This document shows, one piece after another, positions 18,970 to 25,778 of a DNA stretch of 64,000 nt. The notes under the pieces are model-generated. The model saw only the letters and a program-made list of their open reading frames with translations. It was not told the origin of the DNA and did not search any database. Within the stretch, counting starts at the first letter, position 1; every line of letters begins with the position of its first letter. The DNA comes from Thalassobellus citreus (GTDB taxonomy: Bacteria > Bacteroidota > Bacteroidia > Flavobacteriales > Flavobacteriaceae), in contig NZ_JBISCC010000125.1 in assembly GCF_044385915.1 (NCBI RefSeq), positions 434,001-498,000 on the forward strand, given 5' to 3'. A program made the translations under genes and the position numbers.

Positions 18970-20097
18970 TTACTCTGCTTGTCTTAAAATTTCATGCCCT
19001 GCTTTCAATAAATCAACATCCTTCTTCATTAATTTTATATCTGACTCCATCATATCCTTAACCAAATGTTCCAAATCATATTCAGGCACCCATCCCAATT
19101 TTTCTTTAGCTTTTGTGGGATCTCCAATCAATAAATCCACCTCTGTTGGACGGAAATAAGAAGGATCTACAGACAACACTTCTTTACCAATCTCTAATGT
19201 AAAATCCTTGTTGTTACAAGCCTTAACGAAAGCTTTCTCATCAACACCTTTACCTTTAAATTCTAATTCTATTCCTACTTCTAGAAAAGCCATACGCACA
19301 AAATCACGCACAGTAGTGGTTACACCTGTAGCAATAACCCAATCTTCAGATTTATCTGCTTGTAAAATCATCCACATCATTCGCACATAATCCTTAGCAT
19401 GTCCCCAATCGCGTTTTGCTTCTAAGTTACCTAAGTATATTTTTTCTTGTAAACCTAATGCTATCTTTGCTACAGCTCTAGTAATTTTTCTAGTCACAAA
19501 AGTTTCTCCTCTTCTTGGTGACTCATGATTAAATAAAATTCCATTACAAGCAAATAAATCGTAGGCTTCTCGGTAGTTTTTTGTAATCCAAAAACCATAT
19601 ATTTTAGCCACTCCATACGGAGATCGTGGGTAGAAAGGTGAGTTTTCATCATAAAAACCTCTTTCATTTTTGTTTTCTGGTAAACCTCCGTATAATTCAG
19701 ATGTTGATGCCTGATATATTCGTGTTTTCTTCTCTAAACCTAAAATACGTACCGCTTCTAAGATTCTTAAAGTTCCTAACCCATCTACATTACCTACATA
19801 TTCAGGACATTCAAAAGATACTTTTACGTGAGACATAGCTCCTAAATTATATATTTCATCTGGTTGACATTCTTGGATAATACGAGTTAAATTCATAGAA
19901 TCTGTTAAGTCTCCATAATGTAATTTTAATCTTAGATCAGGATCATGGGGGTCTTGATATAAATGATCAATTCTATCTGTGTTAAAAAGAGAAGCCCTTC
20001 TTTTAATACCATGCACCATATAGCCTTTTTCTAACAATAATTCGGCTAAATAAGAACCATCTTGCCCTGTAATACCTGTAATTAAAGCTACTTTCAT
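18970..20097 (-). CDS. gmd: GDP-mannose 4,6-dehydratase
   Basis: A 375-residue extended SDR protein with GITGQDGSYLAELL at the N-terminus, the catalytic SPYGVAKIYGFWITKNYREA segment and the downstream ILFNHESPRRGETFVTRKI block specific to GMD. It converts GDP-D-mannose to GDP-4-keto-6-deoxy-D-mannose, the substrate of the adjacent fcl product. It is the first structural gene after the long leader downstream of the UpxY-like gene. No GDP-mannose-forming genes (manB, manC) are in the window. Confidence 0.96.
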   Translation of the reverse strand: MKVALITGITGQDGSYLAELLLEKGYMVHGIKRRASLFNTDRIDHLYQDPHDPDLRLKLHYGDLTDSMNLTRIIQECQPDEIYNLGAMSHVKVSFECPEYVGNVDGLGTLRILEAVRILGLEKKTRIYQASTSELYGGLPENKNERGFYDENSPFYPRSPYGVAKIYGFWITKNYREAYDLFACNGILFNHESPRRGETFVTRKITRAVAKIALGLQEKIYLGNLEAKRDWGHAKDYVRMMWMILQADKSEDWVIATGVTTTVRDFVRMAFLEVGIELEFKGKGVDEKAFVKACNNKDFTLEIGKEVLSVDPSYFRPTEVDLLIGDPTKAKEKLGWVPEYDLEHLVKDMMESDIKLMKKDVDLLKAGHEILRQAE

Positions 20098-20330
20098 AAT
20101 TTTATATAAGTTTAAAAGATTATTAAATTTTATTCTCTGGAATCAATTAATACAATTCAAACGCTAAAAATACTAATATTTTATTACCCTAGGACAAGTC
20201 CTCCATCAGGTTTTTTTAGTACAAATTTAAGATTAGATAAAATGAATACAGCGCTCCGCGAAGTGAGTCCCATACAGATCAACACTTAAGAATAATTTAG
20301 TTAAAAATACCCAAAGGTTATTCGAGTTGC

Positions 20331-20376
20331 AAGAAATGAATAGCATAATTTTAAAAAATTATGCTATTCATTTCTT
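20331..20376. other. Strong hairpin in capsule leader
   Basis: Two 20-bp arms (20331-20350 and 20357-20376) are exact reverse complements. The 6-nt spacer TTAAAA allows two more pairs, so a stem of up to 22 bp can form. The arm reads AAGAAATGAATAGCATAATT. No T-run follows on the minus strand, the direction of capsule transcription, so it is not an ordinary intrinsic terminator. A protein- or polymerase-interacting RNA element is more likely. Confidence 0.8.
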
Positions 20377-20489
20377 ACACATCTGATTTTTTAATATTTA
20401 TATTTATTCAGATGTTTTTTTAGCATATTCATAAAAACAAATAAAGCCACATTTATGAATTCCGATTAAAGGGCTAAATTACAAGTTAA

Positions 20490-20543
20490 GCTGTTTAACA
20501 CAACTAGATACGGGTTATATCTAGTAAATAAAAATCAAACAGC
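20490..20543. other. Nested stem-loop in capsule leader
   Basis: An inner hairpin has 8-bp arms ACTAGATA (20503-20510) and TATCTAGT (20518-20525) around a 7-nt loop. It is enclosed by 7-bp outer arms GCTGTTT (20490-20496) and AAACAGC (20537-20543). In the leftward transcript it would form before the 46-nt hairpin. Confidence 0.5.
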
Positions 20544-20816
20544 ACTAAACTAATAAGCGATAATTCTTACAAAAACATCATAAACAACAAAAAAGAGAAA
20601 GAAAAATTTGTTTAACAAAGTTAACATTGTAGCACCAACAAAAAAACACATTTATTGACGAAAAATATTACGTAATTTTCTCAAATAACATCTAAATAAA
20701 AATGAAATAAAATAACCATACGAACTACTGAAACAATTAAACTTGCTCTATCTTAAACTAATTCAGAAAAGAGCATCACTCCAAAGAATATTAATACATT
20801 TTAACAAATAAAAACA

Positions 20817-21296
20817 TTATACTATTTGCTTTATTTTCATATTTAGAACCACACCAAAATCTTCTAAAACAAGTCGCACTCTAGTTTTCCCTACCTCCTT
20901 AACAACAGCCCGCTTGCCTTGAAACAGACTGCTTTTAATAAAGACTCTTTCTCCTGGTTCAAATTTTGAAACACTAAACTCCTCAACACAATCACTTGAC
21001 AACCAATGCTTAATAATATCTATTTCTTCATTTTTGACAATAGCAGGTTTTCCCAACCAAAATAAATAACGTATTATCCCAGGGTAGTTAAAAACCAATT
21101 GTCTATCCTTATCCAACAACTGTACGAAAACATAAGATTTAAACAATGGTACTTCTATTGTTTTTTTTCGATCACTCCATACTTTAGTCTCCTTTATCAT
21201 AGGACAATACACTTCTATATTGCCTTTCGATAGCATATCAGCAACTTTTTTCTCATTTTGAGGCTTTACATAAAGTACATACCATTTTTTTTTCAT
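20817..21296 (-). CDS. NusG-like transcription antiterminator, UpxY type
   Basis: A 159-residue NusG paralogue. Residues 1-95 form the NGN domain (KKWYVLYVKPQNEKKVADML, then VPLFKSYVFVQ and YPGIIRYLFW). Residues about 112-142 form a KOW-like C-terminal domain (FEPGERVFIKSSLFQGKRAV). It is shorter than housekeeping NusG and lies first in a capsule locus, as UpxY proteins do in Bacteroides, where they prevent early termination in the 5' leader of their own operon. A partner UpxZ gene was not seen. A strong promoter lies just upstream and a structured leader follows. Confidence 0.9.
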   Translation of the reverse strand: MKKKWYVLYVKPQNEKKVADMLSKGNIEVYCPMIKETKVWSDRKKTIEVPLFKSYVFVQLLDKDRQLVFNYPGIIRYLFWLGKPAIVKNEEIDIIKHWLSSDCVEEFSVSKFEPGERVFIKSSLFQGKRAVVKEVGKTRVRLVLEDFGVVLNMKIKQIV

Positions 21297-21333
21297 GTGA
21301 TTTAATTACTAGGTCAGGTATATGGGTCTTTCA

Positions 21334-21363
21334 CAAATATAATTTCTTTTTCTTAAATCACAA
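21334..21363 (-). promoter_or_regulatory. Bacteroidota-type promoter for the capsule operon
   Basis: On the minus strand a TTG (-33 element, 21361-21363) is separated by 19 bp from TATATTTG (21334-21341), an exact TAnnTTTG -7 element. The predicted start of transcription falls about 30 nt upstream of the UpxY-like ATG. Confidence 0.75.
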
Positions 21364-21584
21364 AAGTCAATAACTTTAGTTAAACTATTTAAATTATAGA
21401 ATTTTAACATCTTTCTTTTACAACAAACTTTTATTCCATTACTAACAAATTATTATTATAATTCACAATCAGAACATTTTTTCCTTAAACCCTTTCTTGA
21501 GCTAATAACAAAACTACTTAAGATAACTTTAGACGTATTTACTTAAAAATTGATTTAGAAAAGCACAAACTATATAATTCAAAA

Positions 21585-21620
21585 TAAAAAAACACCGAAA
21601 ATCATTCGATTAACAGTGTC
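21585..21620 (-). terminator. Intrinsic terminator downstream of tRNA-Pro
   Basis: On the minus strand, about 30 nt after the tRNA, ACACTG pairs with CGGTGT and an inner CGAA/TTCG pairing is possible. A run of eight T follows (21585-21592). Confidence 0.75.
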
Positions 21621-21650
21621 TATTTTATTAAAACCTAAATTTTTATTTAG

Positions 21651-21725
21651 TCGGGGTGGCAGGATTCGAACCTGCGACCTCCGCGTCCCAAACGCGGCGC
21701 GATAACCGGGCTACGCTACACCCCG
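21651..21725 (-). tRNA. tRNA-Pro (anticodon TGG)
   Basis: The minus strand reads a complete cloverleaf. The 7-bp acceptor stem is CGGGGTG/CACCCCG, the anticodon stem CCGCG/CGCGG encloses the loop TTTGGGA, and the T-arm is GCAGG-TTCGAAT-CCTGC, followed by discriminator A. The anticodon is TGG, reading proline CCN codons. The 3' CCA is not encoded. It has its own promoter and terminator and lies between the capsule operon and udk. Confidence 0.97.
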
Positions 21726-21749
21726 AATTGGTTATCTTTTAACAGGCTG

Positions 21750-21778
21750 CAAATATACTTATTTTATTCACTCTACAA
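21750..21778 (-). promoter_or_regulatory. Promoter of tRNA-Pro
   Basis: On the minus strand TTG (21776-21778), an 18-bp spacer and TATATTTG (21750-21757) match the Bacteroidota -33/-7 pattern. The -7 element ends about 24 nt before the tRNA 5' end. Confidence 0.75.
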
Positions 21779-22047
21779 ATTTTTTTAAAGAAAATATTAC
21801 ACTAAAAATAAAATTAACATTCTATATACATTTCAATTCTTAGGCATCTATTTTTAAATCACTAATATTAATCACAAAACACCTCATAATCTATAATAAA
21901 TTTTGCTTATACAATTGATGACATTAAAAAGCTCATGAACTATATTTTTAAGAATTAGAATCATAAAAATTACAAAACACTAAAAAACAAGAAGTTTCGA
22001 AAATTAAAAAATAAAAGGGATTACCCATATATAATTATACATTTAAC

Positions 22048-22055
22048 TAACTTTG
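22048..22055 (+). promoter_or_regulatory. -7 element upstream of udk
   Basis: TAACTTTG is an exact TAnnTTTG match 24 nt before the udk ATG. No clear TTG is seen at the usual -33 distance. It probably drives udk and the four genes packed behind it. Confidence 0.55.
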
Positions 22056-22079
22056 TGAAAAGCTAATTAAATAACAAAC

Positions 22080-22685
22080 ATGTTAATCATAGGTATTGCA
22101 GGAGGCACTGGCTGCGGAAAAACTACAGTAGTAAACAAAATACTAAACGAACTTCCTGAAGGTGAATTAGGTATTATTTCTCAGGATTCTTATTATAAAG
22201 ACACAACGCATTTATCTTATGAGGAACGGGTTAAAATAAATTTTGATCATCCTAGGTCTATAGATTTTGATCTGTTAACAAATCATTTAAAAGCATTAAA
22301 AAATAACGAAGTTATACACCAACCTGTTTATTCGTTCGTTAAACATAACAGAACAGGTGATACTGTTTTAACGCACCCCAGAAAGGTAATGATTGTTGAA
22401 GGCATCTTAATTTTAACCAATCCAGAATTACGAGACCTTTTTGATATTAAAATATTTGTACATGCTGATACTGACGAACGCTTAATTAGAAGGCTAAAAC
22501 GAGATATTACAGAACGTGGTAGAGATATTGATGAAGTTTTAACAAGATACCAAACTACATTAAAACCAATGCACGATCAGTTTATTGAACCTATGAAAGA
22601 GTATGCAGATATTATTATACCAAACAACAAACATAACACGGTTGCGATAGATATTGTTCGCACCATTATAAACGAAAAACTCTAA
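22080..22685 (+). CDS. udk: Uridine kinase
   Basis: A 201-residue kinase with a P-loop at residues 8-15 (GGTGCGKT), the nucleoside-binding ISQDSYYKD, FDHPRSIDFDLL, and IFVHADTDERLIRRLKRDI. It phosphorylates uridine and cytidine to UMP and CMP in pyrimidine salvage and has the usual length for the family. Its stop codon directly abuts the GTG of the next gene, so udk heads a tightly coupled group with the divisome-like gene and mutA. Confidence 0.96.
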   Translation: MLIIGIAGGTGCGKTTVVNKILNELPEGELGIISQDSYYKDTTHLSYEERVKINFDHPRSIDFDLLTNHLKALKNNEVIHQPVYSFVKHNRTGDTVLTHPRKVMIVEGILILTNPELRDLFDIKIFVHADTDERLIRRLKRDITERGRDIDEVLTRYQTTLKPMHDQFIEPMKEYADIIIPNNKHNTVAIDIVRTIINEKL

Positions 22686-23006
22686 GTGGCAAAACTCAAT
22701 CAAAATAAATATTTAAAACCATTTAAAAACTGGTACATTTTAATTCTAGCAATTTTTGCTGTTTGGATGGTTTTTTTTGACACCAATTCTTGGTTCATTC
22801 ACAACGAATTGAACAAAGATATTAATGACCTTGAATCTGAAAAAAAATATTACGAAAGAGAAATTGAAAAAGACAAAAAAGGAATAAAAAAACTAAGTAC
22901 AGAAGAAGGTTTAGAAAAGTTTGCTCGCGAGGAATATTATATGAAACGCGACAATGAAGAAATTTTTATAATTGAATACGAAGACAGTTTAAAAGTAAAA
23001 CAATAA
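22686..23006 (+). CDS. Septum formation initiator (DivIC/FtsB) family protein
   Basis: A 106-residue bitopic protein. It starts at a GTG directly after the udk stop, has one membrane helix at about residues 16-34 (WYILILAIFAVWMVFFD) and then a coiled-coil region (ELNKDINDLESEKKYYEREI). It ends with FAREEYYMKRDNEEIFII, matching the EEYYMK-type motif of DivIC/FtsB proteins. These act in the divisome with FtsL and FtsQ. No ATG gives a comparable N-terminus, so GTG is chosen. It overlaps mutA by one base. Confidence 0.88.
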   Translation: MAKLNQNKYLKPFKNWYILILAIFAVWMVFFDTNSWFIHNELNKDINDLESEKKYYEREIEKDKKGIKKLSTEEGLEKFAREEYYMKRDNEEIFIIEYEDSLKVKQ

Positions 23007-24379
23007 TGGCTAAGCGGTTATTTAATGAATTTGATTCTGTTTCATCTAAACAATGGAAACAAAAAATTCAGTTTGACTTAAAAGGAGCTGAATATAACGA
23101 TACCCTTGTTTGGAAAACAAATGAAGATATCTTGGTAAAACCATTTTACCATGCCGATGATTTACATGAACTCCCTAAACCATCAAATACAAAAGCAACC
23201 GAATGGAAAATTTGTCAATCAATTTTTGTTGCTAATACTGAAAAATCAAACCTAAAAGCCCTTAATTCTATTGAAAAAGGTGCCGATAGCATCAAATTCA
23301 TTATTCCATCTGAAACGGTTTCAATTGAAGATTTATTAAAAAACATCGATTTAAATATAACGTCAATTCATTTTGAATTACACTTTTTATCTCTCAATTT
23401 TATTAAAAACATTTCTACCATTTCCGCGAAAGCAAAAATTTATTATCATACCGATATTATTGGAAATCTTGCAAAAACAGGAAACTGGTTTAATAGTATT
23501 AAAGATGATTTTTCGCAATTTGAATCTATAGTAAAACAAACTAAAAGCTTTAGTATTAATCTATCATTATACCAAAATGCAGGAGCTACTATAACACAAC
23601 AGTTAAGCTATGCTTTAGCACATGCAAACGAATACTTAAACCATATAGACACAAGTCTTTCAAATGAAGAAAAAGAAGCTATTTACATTAATTTCAACGT
23701 TAGCGTTGGCTCCAATTACTTTTTCGAAATTGCAAAACTACGAGCGCTTCGTCTACTCTGGAAAACATTAGCTTCAAAATATAAAATTAACACGAATTGC
23801 CACATTACAGTAACACCATCAATTCGTAATAAAACAGTATACGATTATAACACCAATATGCTACGAACCACAACAGAGTGCATGAGTGCTATTTTAGGAG
23901 GAGCAAATACTATTTATAATTTACCTTACGATGCCCTTTTTCATAAAGACAATGAATTTGGAGAACGCATTGCTAGAAATCAATTATTAGTTTTAAAGCA
24001 TGAAAGCTATTTTGATAAAATTGATAACCCAACCGACGGCGCTTACTATATTGAATCGTTAACAAATCAATTAGCAGAAAAAGGCTTAGAATTATTTAAA
24101 GATATTGAGAAAAACGGTGGTTTTTTAAAACAATTAAAGACAGGAACTATACAACGAAAAATAAAAGAAAGTGCCGCAAAAGAGCAACACCTTTTTGATG
24201 CAGGTGAAAGCATATTATTAGGAACCAATAAACATGCGAATCCTAATGATAAAATGAAACACGAACTTGAAATTTATCCATTTGTAAAAACCAATCAAAG
24301 AAAAACATTAATTGAACCTGTAATAGAAAAACGATTATCAGAAACATTAGAACAAAAACGATTAAAAAATGAAAATTAA
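23006..24379 (+). CDS. mutA: Methylmalonyl-CoA mutase small (beta) subunit
   Basis: A 457-residue protein of the methylmalonyl-CoA mutase barrel fold. Visible blocks are EFDSVSSKQWKQKIQFDLKG, MLRTTTECMSAILGGANTIY and RIARNQLLVLKHESYFDKI. The small subunit lacks the B12 domain and partners the catalytic MutB to interconvert succinyl-CoA and methylmalonyl-CoA. It is shorter than the roughly 620 residues of small subunits in other phyla, which fits flavobacterial forms. No mutB is present downstream in the window, so the partner must be encoded elsewhere. Confidence 0.87.
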   Translation: MAKRLFNEFDSVSSKQWKQKIQFDLKGAEYNDTLVWKTNEDILVKPFYHADDLHELPKPSNTKATEWKICQSIFVANTEKSNLKALNSIEKGADSIKFIIPSETVSIEDLLKNIDLNITSIHFELHFLSLNFIKNISTISAKAKIYYHTDIIGNLAKTGNWFNSIKDDFSQFESIVKQTKSFSINLSLYQNAGATITQQLSYALAHANEYLNHIDTSLSNEEKEAIYINFNVSVGSNYFFEIAKLRALRLLWKTLASKYKINTNCHITVTPSIRNKTVYDYNTNMLRTTTECMSAILGGANTIYNLPYDALFHKDNEFGERIARNQLLVLKHESYFDKIDNPTDGAYYIESLTNQLAEKGLELFKDIEKNGGFLKQLKTGTIQRKIKESAAKEQHLFDAGESILLGTNKHANPNDKMKHELEIYPFVKTNQRKTLIEPVIEKRLSETLEQKRLKNEN

Positions 24380-25019
24380 CATGAAATCAAATTTAAAACT
24401 TATTGCATTATTTTTAGGAATTACTTTACTAAGTTGTAAAAACGAAAACACGCTAACCGATTTTAAATATAGTGACAAACCCGTAGCTTTAACTTGTACT
24501 GATATAAACGCAAAGCTATACAATGAAGCATTATATGCGTTTGAAGATGACATTTTAACTTTTTATAGCAAAGGCAAACCAAATGCTACTTTAACCCAAG
24601 CTTATAATCAGTTTATTAGAAATGCTAGTTACGGAAGAGTAAAATATGAAGATATTATTTCTAAACATACTTCAAAAATATTTGAAGCATTAAAACTAGA
24701 TAATGATTTATGGGATGCCGAAAACACCAAAAGCCATTTAAATTATAATAGTAAACTTATAAAGTGTGTATCAGAGAACATTAAAGATGAAAATTTAAAA
24801 ACAACATTTAATGCGCTTTTATCAACAAATAGTATGAGTCCTAAATTATTTGCTGCACCATTAAGCACAAAATATAGAAATGTGCTTTCAGATAAATTCT
24901 TAGCAACCTATACAGCTTTCGATTTGTTTTATGCTAATCTTTTTAACATAGATTTTTCTAAAATAAATTTTGATAAGCCTGAAGAAAATGTCGATTTCAA
25001 CAAAGTTCCTCAAAAATAA
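24369..25019 (+). CDS. Putative lipoprotein, function unknown
   Basis: A 216-residue protein with a type II signal peptide: hydrophobic LIALFLGITLLSC with the lipobox Cys near residue 23. The mature part is mainly polar and helix-rich with no motif I recognise. Its start overlaps the end of mutA by 11 bp. A second ATG at 24381, one base after the mutA stop, gives an equally good signal peptide. The tight linkage suggests co-expression with mutA, but its sequence does not show a role in that pathway. Confidence 0.7.
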   Translation: MKINMKSNLKLIALFLGITLLSCKNENTLTDFKYSDKPVALTCTDINAKLYNEALYAFEDDILTFYSKGKPNATLTQAYNQFIRNASYGRVKYEDIISKHTSKIFEALKLDNDLWDAENTKSHLNYNSKLIKCVSENIKDENLKTTFNALLSTNSMSPKLFAAPLSTKYRNVLSDKFLATYTAFDLFYANLFNIDFSKINFDKPEENVDFNKVPQK

Positions 25020-25057
25020 AAATCAATTTTCGCAAAAGAAATAATCATTAATTAATA

Positions 25058-25702
25058 TTGAATAAAAGCAAGCTTATACTATTTTTAATTACAACTCCAT
25101 TATTCATGGTTTCTATTTCCTGTTTAACATTGACTTCAGACATAAAAAACTGGATTGAAATAGATAATATTGAAGATGTTAGCGGAAAGTATCATTTTCT
25201 TAGTAGTGATGGTATAAAAATCTACTTGCCTGATAGTTTTAAAAAATATTCAACAGCAGAATACCAATATTTATTAGATTCATTAACAACCAAAGAAGAT
25301 TATCAATTAGAAATAAAACGCTTGCAATATTTAAAGCAAATGAAAGGTAACTTTTATATTTTTTTTGATGAAGATACGCGCTCTACATATACCATAAACA
25401 CGATGCCTTATATGCCTTTTAACAAACAAGATGCGAAGTACCTTTCGGGTTTAATTTCTATGAATAATGAAAAAGTTTCTAATAAAACCGATTTAGATTT
25501 TACGAAAATAACAGCTAAATATAGCGGAAATTCTAAAACTCAAATATTTAAAACTATTTATAAAGTAGACAATACTAAAAAAGAGCTAACCAGTTTCAAT
25601 TCATCATATATTGTATCTTCAAACAAAAAAACAGTTTACATACAATTGCTAACAGGTTTCGAGGCTAATTTTGATTTATTTCTACAAAAAATGATTTTAT
25701 AA
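25058..25702 (+). CDS. Hypothetical lipoprotein-like protein
   Basis: A 214-residue frame beginning at a TTG (MNKSKLILFLITTPLFMVS as translated) with a signal sequence ending in a possible lipobox, SISC, near residue 22. No family is recognised. The mature region is rich in Lys, Asp, Ser and Tyr with alternating patterns compatible with beta structure. It is the last gene of the rightward udk group and is followed by a strong terminator. The start codon is uncertain because no in-frame ATG precedes the signal sequence. Confidence 0.6.
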   Translation: MNKSKLILFLITTPLFMVSISCLTLTSDIKNWIEIDNIEDVSGKYHFLSSDGIKIYLPDSFKKYSTAEYQYLLDSLTTKEDYQLEIKRLQYLKQMKGNFYIFFDEDTRSTYTINTMPYMPFNKQDAKYLSGLISMNNEKVSNKTDLDFTKITAKYSGNSKTQIFKTIYKVDNTKKELTSFNSSYIVSSNKKTVYIQLLTGFEANFDLFLQKMIL

Positions 25703-25725
25703 TTTTAAGAGTAAACAACAATCAT

Positions 25726-25758
25726 AAAAGCCCATTTATTTAAAATAAATGGGCTTTT
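25726..25758. terminator. Bidirectional terminator
   Basis: The 15-bp arms AAAAGCCCATTTATT (25726-25740) and AATAAATGGGCTTTT (25744-25758) are perfect complements with a 3-nt loop. A T-run ends the hairpin in each direction. It separates the rightward udk group from the leftward M16 peptidase gene. Confidence 0.88.
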
Positions 25759-25778
25759 AAATGCTTTATAACAAATAT

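Larger units (their letters stand above)
20098..20816. other. Long non-coding leader between UpxY-like gene and gmd
   Basis: This 719-bp stretch has no convincing ORF. It would be transcribed leftward from the upxY-side promoter into gmd. It holds a near-perfect 46-nt palindrome (20331-20376), a nested stem-loop (20490-20543) and a short GC-rich patch near 20252-20270 that differs from the AT-rich surroundings. On the minus strand a TAAATTTG match to the -7 element lies at 20222-20229, but no TTG was seen at -33, so a second promoter in front of gmd is only a weak possibility. Confidence 0.6.

Noticed and set aside
20098..20816. JUMPstart/ops element in the capsule leader
   Set aside because: No GGCGGTAGCG-like string was found; Bacteroidota capsule loci use UpxY-type rather than RfaH-type control.
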